From NCBI GenBank assembly GCA_009773355.1, contig WRPG01000028.1, positions 1 to 61,087 of the forward strand: a stretch of 61,087 nucleotides of DNA. Reading direction: 5' to 3'. Position numbers and translations under genes: made by a program. The DNA is from Limisphaerales bacterium (GTDB lineage: Bacteria > Verrucomicrobiota > Verrucomicrobiia > Limisphaerales > SXTU01). The notes under the pieces are model-generated. The model was not told where the DNA came from. It did no database searches and saw only the letters and a list, made by a program, of their open reading frames with translations. Below, one piece after another: positions 44,001-53,893 of the stretch (the first letter of the stretch is position 1; each line of letters begins with the position of its first letter).

Positions 44001-45769
44001 TCGTGGACTTCGTGGCGCAGCGGCGGTTGGGGCGGGGCTTCCGCCGGGTCGGGGGAATGCGCTGCGTTCGGATGCGCCTCCGGCTCGGCGGGAGCCTCGC
44101 CCCACCGGGACAGCAAGTCGTGCTGCACCAATTCGGGTGCCACATCGAGCGTCAGCCGGTGTTCGCGCTCGGGGTCGGTGTTCACGAGCACCAGCACGGA
44201 GTCTAGACCTTCCTCGGAGTCGCGGCGGAGCGCGTAGATGACGGAGTCGGACGGGCTGAGGCGCGTGAGTTTCGCGCTGTCGAAGAACGCGGGATGCTCC
44301 GCGAGCAGCGCGTTGAGCCGCGCGAGTTCGGGAACGATGTTCTGCTCGCTGCCCCACGCGAGGGCGCGGCAGGAATGGACGTTGATCTTCTCAGCGCAGA
44401 GCCACTCGACGCCGCAGGTGAAGCCGAAGCCGCCGTTCACGCTCGTCAGCGCGGAGAGCTGGTTGCGCAGCAATGACCAGGCGCGCCCGCGCTTCGCGAG
44501 GCGGTCGTTATCGTGCGTCTCGCTGTAGTGGACGAGCGTGCCGACGCGATGGCTTTGCTGGTGCGCGTGGCCGAGATAGCCGGCGACCTGTTGCGCGCTG
44601 AACTCCTGAAACAACTCGGAGTAGGCCCATTGCATCCCGCCCTCGGTGAGCAGCGCCTCCGTGTCGCCCCAGCCGCCGCCGAGGCCTTCGAGCAGGAAGA
44701 GCGTGTCGGGAAACTCCTCGCGGACGCGGGCGATGATGTGCTGCCACGCGGGCGCGGGCACCTTGTAGCCGGCGTCGCAGCGGAAGCCGTCCACGCCGCG
44801 CCGGCACCAGGTGAGCAGCGCATCCGCGATGTATTCCCAGAGCGCGGGGTCGCGTTGGGCCAGCTCAACCAAGTCCTCCCAGACCGTGCCCCACGCGCCG
44901 GGACTCTCGAAGTGACCGTCCGCCTTGCGCACGAACCACTCGGGGTGGTTCTCCTGCAACCACGAGCCCCAGCCGGTGTGGTTGATGACGATGTCGAGGA
45001 AGACGCGGCCGCCGCGCGCGTGGACGGCGGACGTGAGTTCCTGAAACTGCTCCACGCCGGTCGTGCGCTGGTCGAACTCCACGAGCGCCGGGTCAATGCC
45101 AGTCAAATCCTCCGCCGCATACGGGCTGCCGAAGCGCCCGAAGCGCGCGAAGGTCGTGGGCGTGGGATTCACCGGCAGCAGGTGCAGGATGCGGCAGCCG
45201 AGCGTGTCGAAGATGTGCGGGAGCTGGCGCGTGAGGTCGCGCAGTTTGCCGGAGGGCGGGATGACGGTGTAGCCGAGCTGGTCCAGCACAGCCATCTGGG
45301 ACTTGCGCGTGAGGTCGGCGGTGGTGGGCAGCGACTTTGTCTCGCCGAACATCCGGGTGAACGCGCAGTAAATCGTGTTGGCCGTGCGCGCCCAATTCGG
45401 ATGCACGTTGACACCGAAATCATCGCCGTCGGGCCAGTGTTGGAAGCCGGACGGGTCGAGCAGGTAGGGCTTCGCCTTGAACCAACCGACCTCCGTGAGC
45501 GGGAGCGCGAGCTGCCATTCGCCGTCGGCCCAACGCATCGGAATATCGCGCCACGACGCGCCGGCCAGTGGGACTTTCTGAAACTTGGACTGGATGACCT
45601 CGCGGCGGATGGCGGCGGCGCGGCCCAGGTTCGTGCGGAGCCGGGCGGTCCAGCCGGTGTCGGCCCACTCACGGGCGCGCGGGTGCGCGAGCGTGAAGGG
45701 GAGGCAGTCGCCGACGAATTGGACGCGGCGCTCGCCCGCGCCGGGAGTCATGCTCGGTCGTTCCATCAC
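41003..45769 (-). CDS. Bifunctional glycogen debranching enzyme with embedded REPs
   Basis: This 1588-residue protein unites two activities, as in indirect debranching. The N-terminal GH13 barrel has VFLDIVINHTG, the nucleophile Asp in DGFRCDAG near residue 332, the acid Glu in LFLLEGLGGG near 360 and SETHDND near 423, typical of 4-alpha-glucanotransferase. The C-terminal GH133-like amylo-1,6-glucosidase has YPWFLDWGRDTLICARGLL near residue 1197 and GTLPNAIYGDNASNRDTSDA. Seven palindromic or word repeats lie in frame between or near the domains, for example GARTPTSVSTPAADVGVRAP and FKVQGSRFKV. They lengthen the linkers and leave both catalytic cores intact. The gene is convergent with dacB and divergent from the GH63-like gene. 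Confidence 0.9.
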   Translation of the reverse strand: MMERPSMTPGAGERRVQFVGDCLPFTLAHPRAREWADTGWTARLRTNLGRAAAIRREVIQSKFQKVPLAGASWRDIPMRWADGEWQLALPLTEVGWFKAKPYLLDPSGFQHWPDGDDFGVNVHPNWARTANTIYCAFTRMFGETKSLPTTADLTRKSQMAVLDQLGYTVIPPSGKLRDLTRQLPHIFDTLGCRILHLLPVNPTPTTFARFGRFGSPYAAEDLTGIDPALVEFDQRTTGVEQFQELTSAVHARGGRVFLDIVINHTGWGSWLQENHPEWFVRKADGHFESPGAWGTVWEDLVELAQRDPALWEYIADALLTWCRRGVDGFRCDAGYKVPAPAWQHIIARVREEFPDTLFLLEGLGGGWGDTEALLTEGGMQWAYSELFQEFSAQQVAGYLGHAHQQSHRVGTLVHYSETHDNDRLAKRGRAWSLLRNQLSALTSVNGGFGFTCGVEWLCAEKINVHSCRALAWGSEQNIVPELARLNALLAEHPAFFDSAKLTRLSPSDSVIYALRRDSEEGLDSVLVLVNTDPEREHRLTLDVAPELVQHDLLSRWGEAPAEPEAHPNAAHSPDPAEAPPQPPLRHEVHDGKITFTLSAGTAHCLSATEKPIGLHGEAYRRARAQAAFALTALAQAKPIEQLGATNWRKLAAQVDADPKAFLAALHRPGARLSEPQQAVSGVAPSSENVSAQAAGCGSESRAPSEGSPYAPVVEWTLADTKRILLVPPGHWLLVRDTVPFRATLVPAVCNRRPEHSQSTDGDCKSPAHTDSIPTTNGHVACFAPQHFIGDATLSLDRLAATPAAVSSTIRFLPPEPTNHSSLITDYSSALALLTNGSGAMARIGADLGTVRSKYDCVLGANLHASVPVDRHVFVKRLRAWVNADGFITALNGENLVAFTPGPPALWRFVANAGDGRSVEIHLLADMVPGRNTTLLRFVRPPHAPALGRELPTECSVSLTVRFEIEDRSFHCETKRNPGSEHHLGTNSHSLQGRAGFVFTPAPDRQLKVWADAGRYHHEGEWSVNVPHPVEATRGQEGCGDAYSPGWFELPLRKGEAVTLAASAEAEEQFDLAGFHFTEAGRMTQPPTRWGPAPAEPEGRGEPEGVAAPPAPPARPEPRPTSAPKTRALFDFITESAPLEAQLELLAVPAVAPGARTPTSVSTPAADVGVRAPADFASALNRAIRAFVVRRDAGKTVIAGYPWFLDWGRDTLICARGLLAAGLRDEVRQILITFGRFAENGTLPNAIYGDNASNRDTSDAPLWYGVVCEDFAEAEFKVQGSRFKVSEFCGTPVDASGRTLADVLRTIANGYLRGTPNGIRVDTASGLVWSPSHFTWMDTNYPAGTPREGYPVEIQALWIRLLRQLDRLGVAPDGEAWSELAARAETSLNELFWLEDQGWFADCLLAKPGISARDAMRDEALRSNCLFPISLGLMSGEHARRTVDAALRHLVVPGALRSLAPLPVTPPLPIYSASGQLLNDPANPYWGRYEGDEDTRRKPAYHNGTAWTWTFPVFCEALARAHDLAPEAVAAARAYLGSASELLNEGCLGQLPEIVDGDAPHTQRGCDAQAWGATEALRVWQELQIGRHG
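41917..41949. repeat. AACCTTG tandem words in coding sequence
   Basis: The word AACCTTG repeats four times in 33 bases. On the minus strand it is read as FKVQGSRFKV within the C-terminal glucosidase domain (about residues 1274-1284). Confidence 0.75.
42255..42313. repeat. In-frame REPIN in debranching gene
   Basis: GGAGCGCGGACGCCCACGTC with its inverse GACGTGGGCGTCCGCGCTCC spans 59 bases around a GGGGTTGAC-type core; translated as GARTPTSVSTPAADVGVRAP. Confidence 0.85.
42410..42507. repeat. In-frame REPIN (GGCTCGGCGGGAGCC family)
   Basis: The left GGTGGGGCGAGGCTCCGGCC and right CGGGAGCCGGGCCCCACC are inverse. The right half is nearly identical over 32 bases to the copy at 44078-44109. Translated on the minus strand as RWGPAPAEPEG and onward. 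Confidence 0.8.
43292..43324. repeat. In-frame GTGATTAGT word repeat
   Basis: AGTCAGTGATTAGTGACGAG followed by TGATTAGTCGG, read on the minus strand as TNHSSLITDYS. It resembles the CAGT/TTAG word clusters seen between genes. Confidence 0.6.
43468..43537. repeat. In-frame REPIN, copy of 40893 family
   Basis: GTGCCGGCGATTTGCAATCG at left and TTGCAAACCGCCGGCAC at right repeat both halves of the intergenic element at 40893-40990 with a different spacer. Translated as VPAVCNRRP then TDGDCKSPA. Confidence 0.88.
43661..43766. repeat. In-frame REPIN in debranching gene
   Basis: CGGAGCGCGGCTCTCCGAGC and its inverse GCTCGGAGAGCCGCGCTCCG are perfect over 25 bases and enclose about 56 bases. Translated as GARLSEPQQAVSG through CGSESRAPS. 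Confidence 0.85.
44078..44109. repeat. In-frame single REP
   Basis: CTCCGGCTCGGCGGGAGCCT followed by CGCCCCACCGGG, read on the minus strand as RWGEAPAEPE. It is nearly identical to the right half of the element at 42410-42507. Confidence 0.8.
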
Positions 45770-45834
45770 GCGAGAGGATGCGAGGCGGCGCGCGCGAACT
45801 CAAGAACGCGGTTGAAGCGGGAGCTGATGATTTG

Positions 45835-45924
45835 CCGCGAAAGGGCGCAGAGAACGCAGAGAGCAGAAAGGGGATTTACACCCGCCGCATCTGTCTTCTT
45901 TGCGCTCTCTGCGCCCTTTCGCGG
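45835..45924. repeat. Palindromic pair between divergent genes
   Basis: CCGCGAAAGGGCGCAGAGAA at left is answered by GAGCGCAAAGAAG-side text and CTCTGCGCCCTTTCGCGG at right. It sits in the shared upstream region of the debranching and GH63-like genes, so both promoters must lie near or around it. Confidence 0.75.
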
Positions 45925-45992
45925 CTGACCCGTTTTGGAATTCGGATTGAACTGCGCGGCCTCCGCTCGCAAACTCACCGCACACTTCACCC

Positions 45993-48668
<2,676 letters not shown>

Positions 48669-48859
48669 GGCTTGGGCAACAGGGCGATGCTGTTGGTGCG
48701 ACGAGCTTGGGTTGACTCCTTGATCTTTGGCACCGGACTTCAGCCGGAGGCGCACGCGGACTTTTCCGTAGCGTGAAGACAGTTGGCCCGGCGCGCTTCG
48801 TTTGCTAGCTTCTCCCAGCCTCCCGTGACGAATGCGGGCCGGCCCATCAAACTTTCACC

Positions 48860-49132
48860 ATGTCCCAAGCCATCATTGACCCCGCCGAGGTGCGGCGCTT
48901 CGCCGAGGAGCTGCGCCGCTTCAACACCGACGTGTCCGAGCGCACCACGCAGCTCTCGGCGCGCTTCGCCGCGCTGGGCGACTCGTGGCAGGACCAGGAG
49001 CACGCGAAGTTCGCCGAGGAGTTCAAGCAAACCATGAAGGTGCTCAAGAAGTTCGTCGAGGTCTCAAACCAGCACGCGCCCTTCCTCCTGCGCAAGGCCC
49101 AGAAAATCGAGGAATACCTCCACCAGCGCTGA
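48860..49132 (+). CDS. WXG100-like protein
   Basis: This 90-residue protein has the size and two-helix hairpin layout of WXG100 (ESAT-6-like) proteins. Helix one runs about residues 8-38 (EVRRFAEELRRFNTDVSERT), the turn holds GDSWQDQEHAKF at about residues 40-51, and helix two continues to the end. The turn motif is W-Q-D in place of W-x-G, a common variant. There is no signal peptide. The gene is first in a four-gene operon whose last member is an FtsK/EccC-type ATPase, which is the usual partner of such proteins. The next start is two bases after its stop. Confidence 0.85.
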   Translation: MSQAIIDPAEVRRFAEELRRFNTDVSERTTQLSARFAALGDSWQDQEHAKFAEEFKQTMKVLKKFVEVSNQHAPFLLRKAQKIEEYLHQR

Positions 49133-49134
49133 CC

Positions 49135-49662
49135 ATGCCCGAGCAGGCCCGCATCACGTCCGTCGAGGCCGTCGAAGCCTTCCGCGCCGACCTGCTCGTC
49201 TATCTGGACAAGGCTCGCAACGTCGTGGACGAGGTTGGCGAAGAAGTCAGCCGCACGCGCGCGTGGCTCCAGGACGACCGCGCCCGCCACTGGGCGCAAC
49301 AGGTCAAGCGCCGCACCATCCAGTTGCAGGAGCGGCAGCAGGAGCTTTTCACCGCGCAACTCGGCAAGCGGCAGAACATCCAGGGCGAACTCGTCGCCGT
49401 CCGCCGCGCCAAGCAATCGCAGGAGGAGGCCGAAACCAAGGTTAAGGCCGTGAAGCAATGGCTCCGCGACTATCCGGTCGAAGTCGAACCGCTAGCCCGC
49501 CACGCCGATTTGCTACGTCACTCGCTCGTCACCGACATGGGCAAGGCCGTCGCGCTCCTGTCGCAGACCATCGAGGCGCTCCATGCTTATGCCGCCGTGA
49601 AGCCGCCGGTGGCGGATGTGCCAACACCCGCACCGGCCACGGAAACTCCGCCCCTCACATGA
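49135..49662 (+). CDS. Coiled-coil protein of WXG100/FtsK operon
   Basis: This 175-residue protein is almost entirely helical through residue 150 (FRADLLVYLDKARNVVDEVG, then VKRRTIQLQERQQELFTAQL, AVRRAKQSQEEAETKVKAVK), ending in a Pro/Thr-rich tail (VADVPTPAPATETPPLT). The segment TRAWLQDDRARHWAQQVK carries W residues reminiscent of the W-x-G turn. It may be a longer WXG/LXG-like substrate or a chaperone. The start at 49135 is two bases after the upstream stop, and its own stop overlaps the next ATG by four bases. I do not recognise a named family. Confidence 0.82.
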   Translation: MPEQARITSVEAVEAFRADLLVYLDKARNVVDEVGEEVSRTRAWLQDDRARHWAQQVKRRTIQLQERQQELFTAQLGKRQNIQGELVAVRRAKQSQEEAETKVKAVKQWLRDYPVEVEPLARHADLLRHSLVTDMGKAVALLSQTIEALHAYAAVKPPVADVPTPAPATETPPLT

Positions 49663-49871
49663 GCCTCAACTCCACCCGCACGCGCCTGACCGCGCTGACC
49701 AAGCAGCTCTCGATTCGCTGGAACGAGACGCGCGAGCACTGGCAGGACGCCAAGGCCGCTGACTTCGAGAAGCGCTACCTGCAAGAACTGTTCTCGAGGG
49801 TGAACACCGCCGCCGCCAGCATTGAGACGCTGGACCAGGCGCTCACCAAAATCCGCCGTGACTGTGAGTAA
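49659..49871 (+). CDS. Second short WXG100-like protein
   Basis: This 70-residue helical-hairpin protein has the turn text REHWQDAKAADFEKRYL near residue 26, parallel to SWQDQEHAKFAEEF in the first gene. The N-terminal helix is short (STRTRLTALTKQLSIRW) and the second helix runs to the end. It is smaller than usual WXG100 proteins. It overlaps the upstream gene by four bases (ATGA) and the downstream ATPase start by eight, so it is firmly inside the operon. It may form a heterodimer with the first WXG100-like protein. Confidence 0.78.
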   Translation: MSLNSTRTRLTALTKQLSIRWNETREHWQDAKAADFEKRYLQELFSRVNTAAASIETLDQALTKIRRDCE

Positions 49872-52800
49872 GCTCCTCTCCGCCAGCGAAACGCTCGACC
49901 TCCTGCGCCGCCTCCGCGACGCGATGCGGACCTTCACGGCGCGCGAGGAGCAGCTTCAGCGCGAGCAGCAGGCGCAGGAGACGCGGCTCATACAGCGCTG
50001 CGAAGCCGTCTTCACCCAGCGCTCCGAGCAGCTTCAGGCCGAAGCCACCGCGTTGGAAAACTCACTGAACGAAGCCCGCACGCGACTCAGCTCCCGCTGG
50101 GACAAGCGCCACGCCAACCTCATCCGCGCGCACAGGAACACCCTCCGCCAGTGCCTCACGCGCATCGAAGAACGCGAGAACCAGCGCAAGTTCGAGCTGC
50201 AACGCGAGCTGCTGAACGCCCAGCGCCAACGCGAGGCGGCGTTCAAGGGGGCCAGCGCGGCGCACGCGAAGTTCACCGCGCAGCTCAAGGTGGAGCAGGA
50301 GTCGCTCGCCAAGCTCTACGAGCGCGCCCGCGTTGCAATGCGCGGCTACCGCAGTTGGTCGCGCCAGCTCCGTGCCGGCGACTCGAAGTCGCCGTCCGAC
50401 GCATCCGCCGCTGGCGACCCGAATCACTCACTCGAACAGCTCCGCATCAAACTCGCCGCAGCCGCAACTGACTTGGAGCGCGTGCGGGGCACGGTGCTCC
50501 CACTAATCTTTAGCTACGCCCCAGTTACGCTTTGGCTTTGCGCTGGCGCGGTGCTATTGGCGTATGGCGCTTTGACTTATGCGCCGATGAATCCGCCGCG
50601 GGCGGGAACTACCTTCTCTCTGCTCTGCCTAATAGGAGGCTCCGCGCTACTGCTCGGTGCGTTCACACACGTCATCGGGCGACTTGTGGCTGGAAAACCG
50701 GCTAGCACACTCGCGCTTACGCTATCGGAAGCCCAACAGTTGGCAACGGTGTGCGACCAGCAGGCCAAAGCCCGTCGCCAAGCGGAGGAGCAATATGCCG
50801 AGGCGGAAGCCGCCGCCGTCGGTCAAGGCCACGAGGACGAGTGGAACAAGGCACTGAACGAGACCGATACCACCAAGACGGAGTGCAAGCGGGAGATGGA
50901 AGCCCGGCTCCAGCGCGCGACTGCCAGATACGAGCGGTTGCGCGCGACTTCGTCAGAAGTCTTTGAGCAAACCAGCACGGCACGGCTCGCGACGGCGAAA
51001 ACAAATGCGGACGAGGAGTTGCAAGGCCTCGCCATCGCCAACGAGACCTCGCAGATGACTGTGGCGAACCAACGCGAGTCCGCATGGTTGTCGCTCGCCA
51101 ACGAGTGGCGCGCGGCCACAGAGCCGCTCTTCGCGGCGCTCGGCGCGTTGCAGCACGCGGCGGCAGAGCAGTTCCCAGCGTGGACGCTGGATTTCGCGCG
51201 GCAGTGGACAGCGCCTGAAGGGTTCGCCCACGCCGCGCAGTTCGCCCGGCTGGACGTGGACGTGGCGAAGCTGGCGGGTGCGCTGCCTCGCAACCCACGG
51301 CTCGCGCTGCCCGGCCCGGCGAGTTTCTCGGTGCCGCTGCTGCTCACGGTGCCGCAGCTTGCCTCGCTGCTCGTCGAGACGAAGGGCGATGGACGTGAGC
51401 AAGCCATCGCGGCGCTGAACGACACCATTCTCCGCCTGCTCGCCAGCGCGCCGGCGGGCCGCCTGAGCTTCACGCTGATTGACCCGGTCGAGCTTGGGCG
51501 CAGCTTCTCCGGGCTGATGCACCTCGGCGACTACGACGACCGGCTCATCAACAGCCGCATCTGGACGCAGCCCGCGCAAATCGAGCAGCAGCTCGCCAAC
51601 CTCAACGAGCACATCGAGAAGGTCTCGCAGATGTATCTGCGGAACGAGTTCGCGACCGTCGCGGACTACAACGCGCAGGCAGGCCGCATCGCGGAGCGGT
51701 TTCACTTCCTCGTCGTCGCGGACTTCCCGGCGAACTTCTCGGACACGGCGATGCGGCGGCTGGCGAGCATCGTGGCCGGTGGCGCGCGATGCGGCGTCCA
51801 TACGCTGCTGCACTGGGACCAGCGGAAGGTTGCGCCAGCGGAATTTGCTCCTGATGAACTGCGCGCTGCCGGCGTGAACTTGCGGTGGGAGGGGAATTCT
51901 TTCTTGGTCGGCGGCGAAATCTTGCCCGGCATCACGCTCGTGCTGGAGCCGCCCCCGTCGCCGGAGATTGCGACGGAGTTGTTGCACAAGGTCGGGCAAG
52001 CCAGCGTGAACGCGAACCGCGTGCAGGTGCCGTTCACCGACATCGCACCGGCGGCGGATGCGGTTTGGTCGGTGGACACGGCGGAGGAGTTGCGCGTGCC
52101 CATCGGGCGCACGGGCGCGACGAAGCTGCAATACCTCGCGCTCGGCAAGGGCACACGCCAGCACGCGCTCGTGGCGGGCAAGACCGGCTCCGGCAAGTCC
52201 ACGCTCTTCCACGTCATCATCACGGACCTCGCGCTGTGGTGCAGCCCGGAGCAGGTGGAGTTTTACCTCGTGGACTTCAAGAAGGGCGTCGAGTTCCGCT
52301 GCTACGCGGCGCACCGACTGCCACACGCGCGCGTGGTGGCCATCGAGAGCGACCGCGAGTTCGGCCTGAGCGTGCTGGAGCGGCTGGACGAGGAGTTGAA
52401 ACGGCGCGGCGAGCTGTTCCGCAAGGCCGGTGTTCAGGATTTGCCCGGCTACCGGCGCGCGGGCGGCGGGCCGATGCCGCGCACGCTGCTGCTGATTGAC
52501 GAGTTTCAGGAGTTCTTCGTCGCGGACGACCGCGTGGCGCAGGGCGCGGCGCTGTTGCTGGACCGCATCGTGCGGCAGGGCCGGGCGTTTGGCATCCACG
52601 TCATCCTCGGCTCACAGACGCTGGGCGGCGCTTACTCGCTCGCGCGGGCGACGCTGGGGCAGATGGTCGTGCGCATCGCACTCCAGTGCAACGAGGCCGA
52701 CGCCGCGCTCATCATGGAGGATAACAATCCCGCGCCGCGTCTGCTGTCGCGCCCGGGCGAGGCGATTTACAACGACGAGGCTGGAGCGGTCACGGGCAAC

Positions 52801-53811
52801 AGCCCATTCCAGACCGTGTGGGTGTCGGACACGGAGCGCGAGGAGTGGCTAGTGAAGGTAAGTGAACTCGCCAACGCCGGTAGGGCCGACCTGCCGGTCG
52901 GCCTTGGCACGATGAGTGAGAAAGCCGCGCGGCAGCGCGGCCCTACCACGGTTGTCTTTGAAGGCAACGCGCCGGCGGATGTGCGCGAGAATGAGTTGCT
53001 CCGGGAACTGCTGGGTGTGGCGACCGCAACGACAACGGAAGTTCCTCGCGCTTGGCTGGGCGCACCAAACTCCATCAAAGGCCCGACGGAGGCCGCGTTC
53101 CACCGGCAGAGCGGCAACAACCTGCTCATCATCGGCCAGCGCGACGAGGCGGCGCTGGCGATGCTCGGCGCGTCGCTCATCGCGCTCGCAGCACAGGGCG
53201 CGGCGCGGCTCGTCGTGCTCGAAGCCAGCCCGCCGGAGTCGGCACAGAAGCGGTTTTTCAAGTCGGTGGCGAAGGCCATTCCGCACGGCTGCACGCTGGC
53301 GAAGGCGGGCGACTTGGAGACGTTAATGACGGAGTTGGACGCGGAGTTGAAGCGCCGGCTCGCCGAGGACCACGGGGCCGGTGCGCCCGCGTGCTTCGTG
53401 TTCGTCCACGAGCTGCAGAAGTTCAAGAAGCTGCGGCACGAGGAGGATTTTAGTTACTCGTCGGACGAGTCGAAGCCGCCGGCTCCAGGCGCGGTGTTCG
53501 AGCGGCTCATCACCGAGGGGCCGGGCGTGGGAATGCACGTGGTCGTGACGTGCGACAGCTACAACAGCCTGGCACGCGCGTTGAGCCGAAAGGCCATCAG
53601 CGAGTTCGAGCTGCGCGTGCTGTTCCAGATGAGCGCGAACGATTCGGCCACGCTGTGCGACTCGCCCAAAGCGTCGGACCTCGGCCTGCACCGCGCGTTG
53701 CTGCACAACGGGCAGATGGGCTTTCTGGAGACCTTCCGGCCCTACGCACTGCCGGATGCGGCGTGGCTGGAGGAAGCAGGCCGGGAACTGACACGCCGGG
53801 TTGGCCGATGA
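49864..53811 (+). CDS. FtsK/EccC-type ATPase with coiled coil and TM pair
   Basis: I propose the GTG at 49864 (read MSKLLSASETLDLLRRL) as start, giving 1315 residues; an ATG at 49822 overlaps the previous gene more deeply. N-terminal coiled coil spans about 10-200, two membrane helices lie near 212-236 and 247-272, and more coiled coil reaches 400. A degenerate ATPase-like domain without Walker A follows (about 474-700, with LSFTLIDPVELGRSFSGLMH). The active FtsK domain has GKTGSGKST near 772, FYLVDFKKGVEF, and Walker B LLLIDEFQEF near 874. A third degenerate domain begins near 1080 (NLLIIGQRDEAALAML). The layout matches EccC/EssC ATPases. In-frame repeats occur at 50372-50394 and 52879-52947. 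Confidence 0.88.
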   Translation: MSKLLSASETLDLLRRLRDAMRTFTAREEQLQREQQAQETRLIQRCEAVFTQRSEQLQAEATALENSLNEARTRLSSRWDKRHANLIRAHRNTLRQCLTRIEERENQRKFELQRELLNAQRQREAAFKGASAAHAKFTAQLKVEQESLAKLYERARVAMRGYRSWSRQLRAGDSKSPSDASAAGDPNHSLEQLRIKLAAAATDLERVRGTVLPLIFSYAPVTLWLCAGAVLLAYGALTYAPMNPPRAGTTFSLLCLIGGSALLLGAFTHVIGRLVAGKPASTLALTLSEAQQLATVCDQQAKARRQAEEQYAEAEAAAVGQGHEDEWNKALNETDTTKTECKREMEARLQRATARYERLRATSSEVFEQTSTARLATAKTNADEELQGLAIANETSQMTVANQRESAWLSLANEWRAATEPLFAALGALQHAAAEQFPAWTLDFARQWTAPEGFAHAAQFARLDVDVAKLAGALPRNPRLALPGPASFSVPLLLTVPQLASLLVETKGDGREQAIAALNDTILRLLASAPAGRLSFTLIDPVELGRSFSGLMHLGDYDDRLINSRIWTQPAQIEQQLANLNEHIEKVSQMYLRNEFATVADYNAQAGRIAERFHFLVVADFPANFSDTAMRRLASIVAGGARCGVHTLLHWDQRKVAPAEFAPDELRAAGVNLRWEGNSFLVGGEILPGITLVLEPPPSPEIATELLHKVGQASVNANRVQVPFTDIAPAADAVWSVDTAEELRVPIGRTGATKLQYLALGKGTRQHALVAGKTGSGKSTLFHVIITDLALWCSPEQVEFYLVDFKKGVEFRCYAAHRLPHARVVAIESDREFGLSVLERLDEELKRRGELFRKAGVQDLPGYRRAGGGPMPRTLLLIDEFQEFFVADDRVAQGAALLLDRIVRQGRAFGIHVILGSQTLGGAYSLARATLGQMVVRIALQCNEADAALIMEDNNPAPRLLSRPGEAIYNDEAGAVTGNSPFQTVWVSDTEREEWLVKVSELANAGRADLPVGLGTMSEKAARQRGPTTVVFEGNAPADVRENELLRELLGVATATTTEVPRAWLGAPNSIKGPTEAAFHRQSGNNLLIIGQRDEAALAMLGASLIALAAQGAARLVVLEASPPESAQKRFFKSVAKAIPHGCTLAKAGDLETLMTELDAELKRRLAEDHGAGAPACFVFVHELQKFKKLRHEEDFSYSSDESKPPAPGAVFERLITEGPGVGMHVVVTCDSYNSLARALSRKAISEFELRVLFQMSANDSATLCDSPKASDLGLHRALLHNGQMGFLETFRPYALPDAAWLEEAGRELTRRVGR
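50372..50394. repeat. In-frame single REP in FtsK gene
   Basis: GTGCCGGCGACT-CGA-AGTCGCCG, read in frame as RAGDSKSP. Flank text GTGCCGGCGA matches the 40893/43468 family with a different stem. Confidence 0.7.
52879..52947. repeat. In-frame REPIN in FtsK gene
   Basis: GGTAGGGCCGACCTGCCGGT with CGGCC, and the inverse-flanked GCCGCGCGGCAGCGCGGCCC with TACC, frame about 20 bases. It is translated as GRADLPVGLG through KAARQRGPTT in a linker after the active ATPase domain. Confidence 0.85.
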
Positions 53812-53893
53812 CCGGCATCGCCGCCAAATCGGGCCAGCTTTTGGCAGTTCTGTGCTTGCACGGCGGTTGACCCGCACTAAACTACGCACACGT

